Below the pieces are notes generated by a model that was not told the origin of the DNA, did no database searches, and saw nothing but the letters and a program-made list of their open reading frames with translations. A DNA stretch of 64,000 bases, taken from positions 1 through 64,000 of the forward strand of contig NZ_WMJY01000018.1 of NCBI RefSeq assembly GCF_009711055.1, in the 5' to 3' direction. Below, piece by piece: positions 28,101-36,107 of this stretch. Source of the stretch: Myroides pelagicus. GTDB lineage: Bacteria; Bacteroidota; Bacteroidia; Flavobacteriales; Flavobacteriaceae. Positions within the stretch are counted from its first letter, which is position 1, and every line of letters starts with the position of its first letter. Made by a program: the position numbers and the translations under genes.

Positions 28101-28800
28101 TAACGCAATGTTCTTAGCTGGTTTTGATGTAAAAGACGTTCACATGACCGACCTTATCTCAGGAAGAGAAACGCTAGAAGACATCCAATTTATTGGAGCT
28201 GTAGGAGGATTCTCTAACTCAGATGTATTAGGATCTGCTAAAGGATGGGCTGGTGCATTTATGTACAATGAAAAAGCAAATACTGCGCTGAAAAACTTCT
28301 TTGCTCGTAAAGACACTCTATCTGTAGGTATCTGTAACGGATGTCAGTTATTTATGGAATTAGAGTTAATCAACCCAGAACACGAAGTACACGGTAAGAT
28401 GTTGCACAACGATTCTCAAAAACACGAGAGCAACTTTACTTCAGTTACAATCCAAGAAAACAACTCTATTATGCTTTCTACATTAGCAGGAAGCACTTTA
28501 GGTGTATGGATTTCTCATGGAGAAGGTAAATTCAACTTACCTGAAACAGAAGATAAATACAATATCGTAGCTAAATATGCTTATGAAGCTTACCCAGCTA
28601 ACCCTAATGGTTCTGACTTTAACACAGCAATGATGTGTGATACTACAGGACGACACTTAGTGATGATGCCTCACATTGAGCGTTCATTGTTTCAATGGCA
28701 CTGGGCTAACTATCCAGAAGGAAGAAAAGACGAAGTTTCTCCTTGGATGGAAGCATTCGTTAATGCACGTCAATGGATTGAAGAAAACAACGCTAAATAA
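25129..28800 (+). CDS. purL: phosphoribosylformylglycinamidine synthase (single-chain PurL)
   Basis: 1223-residue large-type PurL (FGAM synthase), which converts FGAR, glutamine and ATP to FGAM in purine synthesis. An N-terminal PurS-like region and linker are followed by two AIR synthase-like halves ([40 protein letters not shown]). The C-terminal class I glutaminase domain has the nucleophile Cys in [10 protein letters not shown] and the terminal His/Glu relay. The length matches the Gram-negative single-chain form, so separate PurQ and PurS are not needed. It is monocistronic with a TATTTTTG promoter and shares a bidirectional terminator with the his operon. Confidence 0.97.
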   Translation: [1223 protein letters not shown]

Positions 28801-28814
28801 TCAAATAGCTATAT

Positions 28815-28847
28815 ACAACAAAGCCTCCTAATGGGAGGCTTTGTTGT
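28815..28847. terminator. bidirectional terminator between purL and the his operon
   Basis: Perfect 14-bp GC-rich stem (28815-28828 with 28834-28847), 5-nt loop and a T-run on the right. Confidence 0.85.
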
Positions 28848-28879
28848 TTTTATACTATACCTAAAACAAACTATATATT

Positions 28880-29476
28880 TTATTCTTCATGACGCTCTTT
28901 TAAGACAGACTCTATATCGCTCAATACAAAGCCTTTCGCCTTTAGAAGAATTAAGTAGTGATATAACAAATCCGCAGCTTCATTTTTAAACAATTCATCA
29001 TTATCATCTTTTGCTTCAATCACCACTTCAACAGCCTCTTCTCCAACTTTTTGAGCCACCTTATTAATACCTCGTTTATAAAGTTGGTTTGTATATGAGG
29101 ACTCAACATTGTTATCTATGCGTTCACTGATAATTTGTTCTAAGGTATATACAAAGCCTTTATCGTTTATTTTACCAAAACAAGAAGTACTTCCAGTATG
29201 ACAGGTAGCTCCTATCGCCTGTACTGTGATTAAAAGACAATCCTTATCACAATCCGTCTTAATCTCCTTTACTAATAAATAATTGCCCGAAGTCTCCCCT
29301 TTAGTCCACAATCTATTCTTAGTACGACTAAAGAAAGTAACCTTTCTTTCTGCTACCGTTTGTTCATAAGCCTCTTCATTCATATACCCCTGCATCAACA
29401 CCTGCAAAGAGTCTTTATCTTGCACAATAACAGGTACTAATCCATTTCCTTTTTGAAAGTCTATTTCTAATTTCAT
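28880..29476 (-). CDS. hisIE: bifunctional phosphoribosyl-AMP cyclohydrolase / phosphoribosyl-ATP pyrophosphatase
   Basis: 198 residues from the chosen ATG at 29476, which overlaps the hisF stop as ATGA; an in-frame ATG at 29485 would add MRK. The N-terminal HisI domain has the zinc/active-site segments FFSRTKNRLWTKGETSG and the Cys-rich DCDKDCLL and GATCHTGSTSCF. The C-terminal HisE domain (about 105-198) has KVGEEAVEVVIEAK. These catalyse histidine steps 2 and 3. It is the last gene of the operon and ends before the bidirectional terminator at 28815-28847. Fusion of I and E is usual in Bacteroidota. Confidence 0.95.
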   Translation of the reverse strand: MKLEIDFQKGNGLVPVIVQDKDSLQVLMQGYMNEEAYEQTVAERKVTFFSRTKNRLWTKGETSGNYLLVKEIKTDCDKDCLLITVQAIGATCHTGSTSCFGKINDKGFVYTLEQIISERIDNNVESSYTNQLYKRGINKVAQKVGEEAVEVVIEAKDDNDELFKNEAADLLYHYLILLKAKGFVLSDIESVLKERHEE

Positions 29477-30225
29477 CTTACGCATATATTATTATTAATC
29501 AAATCCTGTTTCAGCTGTGAAACATTTACTTCTCCATAGTGAAAAATACTAGCAGCTAATGCACCTGTCGCTTTAGTTTGAGAAAATACTTCCACAAAAT
29601 GATTAATATTTCCAGCACCCCCAGAAGCTATAACAGGAATATTCACAATATCAGTCACTTCTGCTGTGATATCAAGTGCAAAACCATCTTTAGTACCATC
29701 ATTATTCATAGAGGTCAGCAGTATCTCTCCAGCACCCAATTGCTCAACTTGTTTTACCCAGTCAATCGTCTTTAACGAGGTCTTGATTCTCCCTCCAGCA
29801 CTATACACCCACCACTCATCATCTTCATACTTTGTATCGATAGCTACTACAGCACATTGACTACCTAACAGCTCAGCTATTTCACGAATAAGTTCAGGTC
29901 GTTTAATCGCGGCAGAATTAACACTTACTTTATCCGCTCCTGCTCGTACCAGATCTACAGCTTGCTCTTGAGTACTAATTCCTCCGCCAACTGTAAATGG
30001 TATATTAATTTGACTTGCTATTTCTGTAACCAAACTAATCAAAGTCTTTCGATTTTCAACTGTCGCAGTAATATCTAAAAAGACTAACTCATCTATTCCT
30101 TCATTAGCATAACGCTGCGCTAAGGATATTGGATCACCTGCTCGCTGAATATCAACGAAGTTGACTCCCTTAACGACTTCTCCATCTTGTATATCCATAC
30201 AAGCTATGATTCTATTCTTTAACAT
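29473..30225 (-). CDS. hisF: imidazole glycerol phosphate synthase, cyclase subunit
   Basis: 250-residue TIM barrel that uses ammonia from HisH to turn PRFAR into imidazole glycerol phosphate and AICAR. The signature N-terminus [19 protein letters not shown] holds the catalytic Asp, and [18 protein letters not shown] plus IASGGAGN follow as phosphate-binding and catalytic strands. It overlaps hisA by 7 bp and hisIE by 4 bp. AICAR released here feeds the purine pathway, whose purL gene lies just beyond the operon. Confidence 0.96.
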   Translation of the reverse strand: MLKNRIIACMDIQDGEVVKGVNFVDIQRAGDPISLAQRYANEGIDELVFLDITATVENRKTLISLVTEIASQINIPFTVGGGISTQEQAVDLVRAGADKVSVNSAAIKRPELIREIAELLGSQCAVVAIDTKYEDDEWWVYSAGGRIKTSLKTIDWVKQVEQLGAGEILLTSMNNDGTKDGFALDITAEVTDIVNIPVIASGGAGNINHFVEVFSQTKATGALAASIFHYGEVNVSQLKQDLINNNICVR

Positions 30226-30932
30226 AATTCGCTTAATTCTTTGAGTGTTATTTTTTCTTCGTATATAGCCTTGCCGATAATCACTCCCTCACAGCCAATC
30301 TTTTTTAATGCATATAACTCCTCTACAGTAGTAAGCCCTCCACTTGCAATAAGTTTCACTTTACTATTAGATATTATCTCTTCATACAGTCCTATAGCAG
30401 GACCGTTAAGCATTCCATCTTTCTCTATATCTGTTACTATCGAATATTCCACTCCTTTTTGCTCATAAGATTGGATAAATGCTAATACCTCAGTATCAGT
30501 AGAGTCTAACCAGCCTTGAGTCATAATCTTGCGTTGTTTACAATCTGCTCCTAAGATCACTTTATCATTACCATATAAACTTAACCACTCAAGAAAAAGA
30601 TCAGGCTCTGTCGCTGCAATACTTCCCACTGTTACTTGTCTAGCTCCACTATTAAATGCAGTAGCAATATCAACTGTATTCTTTATTCCTCCTCCAAAAT
30701 CTATTTGCAAAGTAGTCTGAGTAGCTATTTGCTCTAAGGTCTTGGCATTCACTATTTTCTTAGACTTAGCCCCATCTAGGTCTACTACATGTAAATATTT
30801 TATTCCTGCATCTTCAAACTGTTTAGCTACTTCTACAGGATTAGTATTATATACCTTTGAAGTACTATAATCCCCTTTAGACAAGCGTACACACTTCCCA
30901 TTTATTATATCAATTGCTGGTATAATCCTCAT
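30219..30932 (-). CDS. hisA: ProFAR isomerase (phosphoribosylformimino-AICAR-P isomerase)
   Basis: 237-residue TIM-barrel isomerase for histidine step 4. The N-terminus [22 protein letters not shown] holds the first catalytic Asp (IDI), and the second half has [13 protein letters not shown] and LIASGGLTT (phosphate binding). It is homologous to HisF but distinguished by VRLSKGDYS. It overlaps hisH by 4 bp (ATGA) upstream and hisF by 7 bp downstream, consistent with tight translational coupling. Confidence 0.96.
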   Translation of the reverse strand: MRIIPAIDIINGKCVRLSKGDYSTSKVYNTNPVEVAKQFEDAGIKYLHVVDLDGAKSKKIVNAKTLEQIATQTTLQIDFGGGIKNTVDIATAFNSGARQVTVGSIAATEPDLFLEWLSLYGNDKVILGADCKQRKIMTQGWLDSTDTEVLAFIQSYEQKGVEYSIVTDIEKDGMLNGPAIGLYEEIISNSKVKLIASGGLTTVEELYALKKIGCEGVIIGKAIYEEKITLKELSELC

Positions 30933-31510
30933 AATTCTAAAAAATTTTTTAATAATAACTCACCTATTTTACCTGATTTCTCTGGGTGAAACTGTACAGC
31001 GTAAAAGTTGTCTTTTTGTAAGGCTGCAGAAAAAGGCAGGATATAATCATTCACAGCAATAGTACAAGTATTCAAAGTCGCGTAATAACTATGCACATAA
31101 TAGAAATTATCTGCTTCTGCTATCCCCTCAAAAATGCTATCCCCTTCTAACAACTTAAAGTCATTCCACCCCATATGTGGAACGATCTCTAAGGGAGGAA
31201 ACTTCCTCACTACATTTGAGAAAACACCAATACCTTTGGTATTTCCTTCTTCACTAAAGGCACACATCAATTGCATTCCTAAGCAAATTCCTAATACTGG
31301 TTTTTTTAACTCTTTTATCACTTGATCTAAGCCCCGCTCAACCAAGTATTCCATAGCTGATGATGCTTCTCCCACTCCAGGAAAGATCACTTTATCTGCT
31401 GATTTTAGAATAGCTACATCATCTGTAACAATAGTCTTATAGCCCAATCGTTGAATAGCATTCTCAACAGATTGTACATTGCCTGCATTGTATTTTAGTA
31501 TTGCTATCAT
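30929..31510 (-). CDS. hisH: imidazole glycerol phosphate synthase, glutamine amidotransferase subunit
   Basis: 193-residue class I glutaminase that supplies ammonia to HisF. The N-terminus [21 protein letters not shown], oxyanion strand [10 protein letters not shown], nucleophile Cys in GICLGMQLM and the His/Glu pair in [12 protein letters not shown] are all present. It overlaps hisB by 4 bp and hisA by 4 bp. The HisH/HisF pair is encoded in one operon, with hisA between the two genes. Confidence 0.96.
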   Translation of the reverse strand: MIAILKYNAGNVQSVENAIQRLGYKTIVTDDVAILKSADKVIFPGVGEASSAMEYLVERGLDQVIKELKKPVLGICLGMQLMCAFSEEGNTKGIGVFSNVVRKFPPLEIVPHMGWNDFKLLEGDSIFEGIAEADNFYYVHSYYATLNTCTIAVNDYILPFSAALQKDNFYAVQFHPEKSGKIGELLLKNFLEL

Positions 31511-32598
31511 AGGATTCCTTTTGTACTAGGTATGTTATAATTCGTTGTTTGATTCACTGCCATTTTAATAGCCTTGGCAAATGCCTTGAAAATAGACTCT
31601 ATTTTGTGGTGTTCATTATCCCCCTCTACTTTAATGTTTAAGTTACAACTCGCTGCATCGCAAAAAGATTTAAAGAAATGATAAAACATTTCGGTAGGCA
31701 TATCTCCAACCCTTTCTCTTTTGAACTCCGCATCCCAAACTAACCAAGACCTACCTCCGAAGTCAATTGCTACCTGAGCGATACATTCATCCATTGGCAA
31801 CAAGAATCCATAACGTTCAATGCCTTTCTTTGTTCCTAATGCTTTTTTAAAAGCGGTTCCCAATGCAATAGCTGTATCCTCTATCGTGTGGTGTTCATCT
31901 ACTTGTAAATCACCTTTCACTTCTATCTTTAACCCAATATTACCGTGTCTGTTGATTTGTTCTAGCATGTGATCAAAAAAGCCCAAACCAGTATTAATCT
32001 TACAAACTTTAGCATTATCTAAATTGACTTCTATATCAATAGTTGTTTCATTTGTCTTTCTATACTCCTTACCAATTCGAGGTTGTTGTTTTAAAAACTG
32101 ATAAATCTCTTCCCAGTCCATTGTAGATAACGCAGCTCGATCATCATTGTCCTCATTGATATAAATAGCTTGACTACCTAAATTATCTGCTAGTTGTATA
32201 TCTGTCTGACGGTCACCCAATACAAATGAATTAACCAAATCGTATTCTCCGTAGACATACTTTCCTAACATTCCTAAGCCCGGTTTACGTGTTGGTTTAT
32301 TCTCATATTCAAAAGAATCATCTACATAAATATCTGTAAATACAACCCCTTCATCTGCTAACGTACTCAAGATGAAGTTCTGTACAGGCCAAAATGTCTC
32401 TTCAGGAAAGGAGTTGGTACCTAAACCATCTTGGTTACTAACTAAGACTAGTGTATAATCTAATTCACGTGCAATCTTAGACAAGCTAGAAATCACCTTT
32501 GGAAGGAACACTAATTTTTCAAAACTATCGATCTGAAAATCTTCAGGCTCTTTTATGATAGTTCCATCTCTATCAATAAATAATACTTTCTTTTTCAC
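31507..32598 (-). CDS. hisB: bifunctional histidinol-phosphatase / imidazoleglycerol-phosphate dehydratase
   Basis: 363 residues. The N-terminal HAD phosphatase domain (about 1-165) has the nucleophile motif FIDRDGTI and the KPGLGML lysine motif. The C-terminal IGP dehydratase domain (about 175-363) has the paired metal-binding motifs [12 protein letters not shown] and [15 protein letters not shown]. It covers two steps, IGP dehydration and histidinol-P dephosphorylation. The fused form is known in Enterobacteriaceae and Bacteroidota. Its start overlaps the hisC end by 26 bp, the largest overlap in the operon. Confidence 0.96.
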   Translation of the reverse strand: MKKKVLFIDRDGTIIKEPEDFQIDSFEKLVFLPKVISSLSKIARELDYTLVLVSNQDGLGTNSFPEETFWPVQNFILSTLADEGVVFTDIYVDDSFEYENKPTRKPGLGMLGKYVYGEYDLVNSFVLGDRQTDIQLADNLGSQAIYINEDNDDRAALSTMDWEEIYQFLKQQPRIGKEYRKTNETTIDIEVNLDNAKVCKINTGLGFFDHMLEQINRHGNIGLKIEVKGDLQVDEHHTIEDTAIALGTAFKKALGTKKGIERYGFLLPMDECIAQVAIDFGGRSWLVWDAEFKRERVGDMPTEMFYHFFKSFCDAASCNLNIKVEGDNEHHKIESIFKAFAKAIKMAVNQTTNYNIPSTKGIL

Positions 32599-33637
32599 TG
32601 GTTATCGCTTTTAGTGCTGTTAATAATTGGTTATTTTCTTCTGGTAAACCTATAGATATACGCAGTGTATTATCAACTACTTTACTTCGGTTTCGGACTA
32701 TAATTTGTCGATTAATCAATTCCTCATACAACTGATTAGCATTGTTAAACTTAACTAAGAGATAGTTAGCATCTGAAGGATAAACCACTTGTGTAATTGA
32801 CAAATTCATCAGTGCATTTCTCACTCTTTCTTTTTCACTTAGAAGCAATGCAATTCTTTGATCAAATCCATCACTATCCCTTAATATTTCAATTGCTTGC
32901 TCTTGATTAATACTACTCAGATTATAAGGTGACTTAACTTTATTAAAAAAGTAAAGTAATTCTTCACTCATCCACGCTAAACCAATACGTAGACCTGCCA
33001 TTCCCCAGCCTTTAGACAAAGTTTGCAAAATGATTAAATTAGGATATTGAGCTAATGCTGCAAGCCAAGATGCTTCTTTGCTAAAATCAATATAAGCTTC
33101 ATCTAATATAACTATCCCTTTAAATTGCTCAAGTATTCGTGTAATGGTTTCTCTATTAATTAAGTTTCCTGTAGGATTATTTGGCGAACAAATAAACATA
33201 AGCTTTACAGCTTCATCTTTTAAATAAGGTTCTACAATTTTCGTATCAATCTGAAATTCACTATTCAAAGGAATCGTTATTAATTCTACAGCATTTACAT
33301 TAGCATAAACTTCATACATACCGTATGTTGGAGTAAACACAATAGCTTTATTCATATTGGGTTCACAAAAAATTCGAAAGGCTAAATCAATTGCTTCATC
33401 ACTCCCATTTCCTAAGAACAATTCCTTTACACTACCTCCTTTTATCTCACTGATTACTTCTTTCAATCGATTTTGATAAGGATCTGGATAACGATTAACC
33501 GTACCAAAAGGGTTCTCATTTGCATCTAAAAACACCCCCTTATCTCCTTTATATTCATCTCTAGCACTCGTATAAGGCGACAACTTAGCGATATTAGCTC
33601 TTACTAATTTACTAACATTTAAATTAACTCTACTCAT
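32573..33637 (-). CDS. hisC: histidinol-phosphate aminotransferase
   Basis: 354-residue fold-type I PLP enzyme that converts imidazole acetol phosphate to histidinol phosphate with glutamate. Motifs: DANENPFG (substrate loop), [17 protein letters not shown] and the PLP lysine in [13 protein letters not shown]. Length is normal. It overlaps hisD by 8 bp at its start and hisB by 26 bp at its end. Confidence 0.96.
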   Translation of the reverse strand: MSRVNLNVSKLVRANIAKLSPYTSARDEYKGDKGVFLDANENPFGTVNRYPDPYQNRLKEVISEIKGGSVKELFLGNGSDEAIDLAFRIFCEPNMNKAIVFTPTYGMYEVYANVNAVELITIPLNSEFQIDTKIVEPYLKDEAVKLMFICSPNNPTGNLINRETITRILEQFKGIVILDEAYIDFSKEASWLAALAQYPNLIILQTLSKGWGMAGLRIGLAWMSEELLYFFNKVKSPYNLSSINQEQAIEILRDSDGFDQRIALLLSEKERVRNALMNLSITQVVYPSDANYLLVKFNNANQLYEELINRQIIVRNRSKVVDNTLRISIGLPEENNQLLTALKAITSEKESIIY

Positions 33638-34919
33638 TACTTAGCTTTTTTAGTCGAATACTTACTGCATTTTTATGCGCAATTAATTGTTCTGCTTCAG
33701 CCATTACTTCAATTGCTTTTCCGATATTCTGCAATCCTTGCTTAGTCAATTGTTGGAAAGTAATTTTCTTAACAAAACTATCCACCGATACCCCACTATA
33801 GTTCTTCGCATATCCATTAGTAGGCAATGTGTGGTTAGTACCACTAGCATAATCACCTGCACTCTCACAAGAATATGCTCCTAAAAACACTGAGCCAGCG
33901 TTCACCACTAAATCAACATATTGTTCTGCATGATCAATATTCAAGATTAAGTGTTCTGGAGCATAAGCATTACTAAAAGCAATACACTCTTTCAAAGTAG
34001 CAAATTCAACCATCAGGCTATTATTTAAAGTTTGCTTTGCAAGTTCTTTTCTAGGCAATTCTTCCAGTTGCTTATTTATAGCCTCATTAACTTCTTCAAT
34101 TTTTTTTGTACTTGTAGTCACAAATACTACTTGACTATCAATACCGTGCTCAGCTTGTGACAATAAATCCGCAGCAATAAATTCAGCATCAGACTGTTCA
34201 TCTGCTATAATTAATACTTCGCTTGGTCCTGCAGGCATATCAATGGCTACTCCTTGTGTTTGCACAAGCTCCTTCGCTTTCGTTACATATTGATTTCCTG
34301 GTCCAAATATTTTATATACCTGAGGTACACTCTCTGTACCATAAGCCATTGCTGCAATAGCTTGAGCTCCTCCTATTTTAAAAATAGTATCTATTCCTAA
34401 ATATTGTGCTGCATACAGTACTACTTCATTTACTTTTCCTTGTTTATTACACGGAGTACACAACACAATTTGCTTACATCCGGCTATTTGGGCCGGAATG
34501 GCTAACATCAATAAAGTTGAAAATAATGGTGCTGTCCCTCCTGGAATATACAAGCCTACCCTTTCAATACCTACGCTTTTTCGCCAACAGTTTACACCAT
34601 CAGTGGTTTCAATTACTTCCTCCGTATGAACTTGAGACTGGTGAAATTTCTTTATATTACTCGCGGCAACTTCAATAGCTTGTTTTATCTCTTGACTAAC
34701 TAATTTAGATGATGCTTTCAACTCTTCTTGATTGACCTGTAGGTCAGTTAATTGCACTTCATCAAAAAGAGAAGTAAAACTTCGAATGGCCTCATCTCCT
34801 CTTAGCTTAACTTGATTAAGTATCATAGAGATACTTTCATTCAAACTTTCTGTTTTAATAGTTGGACGTTTAATTAACTGCTCCCATTCTTGAAAAGGTG
34901 GTTGATATATTGTTTTCAT
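33630..34919 (-). CDS. hisD: histidinol dehydrogenase
   Basis: 429-residue zinc and NAD enzyme that carries out the last two oxidations, histidinol to histidine. Visible motifs: YIPGGTAPLFSTLLM, GPGNQYVTKAK, DMPAGPSEVLIIAD, the zinc-site DLLSQAEHG, and SCESAGDYASGTNHTLPT near the C-terminus. Length fits the family. It starts 13 bp after hisG and overlaps hisC by 8 bp. Confidence 0.97.
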   Translation of the reverse strand: MKTIYQPPFQEWEQLIKRPTIKTESLNESISMILNQVKLRGDEAIRSFTSLFDEVQLTDLQVNQEELKASSKLVSQEIKQAIEVAASNIKKFHQSQVHTEEVIETTDGVNCWRKSVGIERVGLYIPGGTAPLFSTLLMLAIPAQIAGCKQIVLCTPCNKQGKVNEVVLYAAQYLGIDTIFKIGGAQAIAAMAYGTESVPQVYKIFGPGNQYVTKAKELVQTQGVAIDMPAGPSEVLIIADEQSDAEFIAADLLSQAEHGIDSQVVFVTTSTKKIEEVNEAINKQLEELPRKELAKQTLNNSLMVEFATLKECIAFSNAYAPEHLILNIDHAEQYVDLVVNAGSVFLGAYSCESAGDYASGTNHTLPTNGYAKNYSGVSVDSFVKKITFQQLTKQGLQNIGKAIEVMAEAEQLIAHKNAVSIRLKKLSNE

Positions 34920-34932
34920 AAGTCCTTTGTTT

Positions 34933-35790
34933 TTAATAAATCATTTTTTCAATTGGAGCAACTAAAATACCTTCTGCTCCTAGTCCTTTTAATTCATCTA
35001 TAATATCCCAAAACTGATCCTCTTGAATTACAGAGTGCAAACTACTCCACCCTTGATCTGCTAGTGGCAATATGGTCGGACTTTTCATTCCAGGAAGAAT
35101 AGCTATGATTTGTTCTAGTTTATCGTTAGGAGCATTTAAGAGAATATATTTGCGTTCTTTTGCATTTAGCACAGATTTAATACGAAACAATAGCTTATCT
35201 AGTAGAGCTTGCTTCTCTTGGTTTAAGCTTTGACTACTAATCAATATAGCTTGGCTATCTAAGACTTTTTCTACCTCTTTTAATCCATTAGACATCAGTG
35301 TAGAGCCACTGCTTACAATATCACAAACACCGTTTGCTAGGCCAATACTAGGAGCAATTTCAACACTTCCAGAAATAAATTCTATAGAGGCATTTACGTT
35401 CTTCTCTTTTAAGTATTGTTCTAAAATAAAAGGATAGGAAGTAGCTATTTTTTTTCCTTCAAAATATTCAATTCCTCGGTAATCTTCACCTTTAGAAACA
35501 GCCAAGCTCAAACGGCAACTACCGAAGCCCAAATACTCTAAAACGTTAACTGGTAAGTTTGCTTCTAAATACACGTTCTCACCAATAATACCGATATCCG
35601 CAACTTGTTGTTCTACATACTTTGTAACATCGTCATCGCGTAAAAACAATACCTCGATTGGAAAATTCTTACTTTCAGCTATTAATTTACCTCCACCATT
35701 AGGAAATTTAATGCCACATTCTTTTAATAATTCTAGGGATTTTTCACTTAAACGCCCACTTTTCTGAATTGCAATTTTTAATTTACTCAT
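34933..35790 (-). CDS. hisG: ATP phosphoribosyltransferase, long form
   Basis: 285-residue long-form HisG: the committed step joining PRPP and ATP, with a C-terminal regulatory domain (about 215-285) for histidine feedback, so no HisZ is needed. The N-terminus KLKIAIQKSGRLSEKSLELL is typical, and phosphoribosyl-binding SGSTLMSNGLK is present. It is the first structural gene of hisGDCBHAFI. Upstream is a leader with five His codons and a terminator hairpin, so transcription into hisG is probably controlled by attenuation in addition to enzyme feedback. Confidence 0.96.
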   Translation of the reverse strand: MSKLKIAIQKSGRLSEKSLELLKECGIKFPNGGGKLIAESKNFPIEVLFLRDDDVTKYVEQQVADIGIIGENVYLEANLPVNVLEYLGFGSCRLSLAVSKGEDYRGIEYFEGKKIATSYPFILEQYLKEKNVNASIEFISGSVEIAPSIGLANGVCDIVSSGSTLMSNGLKEVEKVLDSQAILISSQSLNQEKQALLDKLLFRIKSVLNAKERKYILLNAPNDKLEQIIAILPGMKSPTILPLADQGWSSLHSVIQEDQFWDIIDELKGLGAEGILVAPIEKMIY

Positions 35791-35806
35791 ATTATTTTAG
35801 ATTAAA

Positions 35807-35819
35807 GTCTGAGTAAATC
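35807..35819 (-). promoter_or_regulatory. segment complementary to the attenuator loop
   Basis: On the transcript this 13-nt segment can pair with 35868-35880, which forms the loop and part of the stem of the attenuator hairpin; one G-U pair. It lies just upstream of hisG, beyond the terminator, and could form an alternative structure once transcription has read through. Confidence 0.4.
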
Positions 35820-35853
35820 GATAGGAAGTATCAAATAGCAATAGGCTTAAAAC

Positions 35854-35885
35854 AAAAAATCCCGTCTGATTTACTCAAACGGGAT
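35854..35885 (-). terminator. his attenuator hairpin
   Basis: Intrinsic terminator within the leader. The transcript has ATCCCGT pairing with ACGGGAT (35879-35885 with 35859-35865), a 13-nt loop and a run of six Us. It sits between the leader peptide stop and hisG, 64 bp upstream of the hisG start, as expected for ribosome-mediated attenuation. Confidence 0.8.
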
Positions 35886-35919
35886 AATTAGATATTTTTG
35901 ATTCAAATACACCATATCA

Positions 35920-35979
35920 TTACCAGCTCGTAAGAGTACAAGTAGAATGATGATGATGATGTAATTGACTTGAATACAT
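35920..35979 (-). CDS. hisL: his operon leader peptide
   Basis: A 19-codon ORF (MYSSQLHHHHHSTCTLTSW) with five consecutive CAT histidine codons at positions 7-11, ending TAA and immediately backed by an overlapping TGA. It lies between a good -7 box (36002-36009) and the attenuator hairpin at 35859-35885, upstream of hisG. By analogy with enterobacterial hisL, ribosome stalling on the His codons when charged tRNA-His is scarce should change leader folding and let transcription continue. The peptide sequence itself is unlike E. coli HisL apart from the His run. The initiation signal is not obvious, which is normal in Bacteroidota. Confidence 0.8.
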   Translation of the reverse strand: MYSSQLHHHHHSTCTLTSW

Positions 35980-36001
35980 GTTTTCCTATTTTTTGACATT
36001 T

Positions 36002-36009
36002 CAAATGTA
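36002..36009 (-). promoter_or_regulatory. -7 box of the his operon
   Basis: Minus-strand TACATTTG, 22 bp upstream of the leader start codon, with TTTTTTG-type elements 15 and 22 bp further upstream that could serve as -33. Confidence 0.55.
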
Positions 36010-36107
36010 GGTATTTTTTCATTACAAAAAACAAAAAACAACCATTTATTTCAATTTTTTTTTAATGTAATTAACAAAAACCTAATAAACACAAGGGCTA
36101 AGAACCT

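Noticed and set aside
35941-35965. ATG/CAT trinucleotide repeat, a possible microsatellite
   Set aside because: The repeat is the five His codons of a reading frame with start, stop and downstream attenuator; the coding explanation is better.
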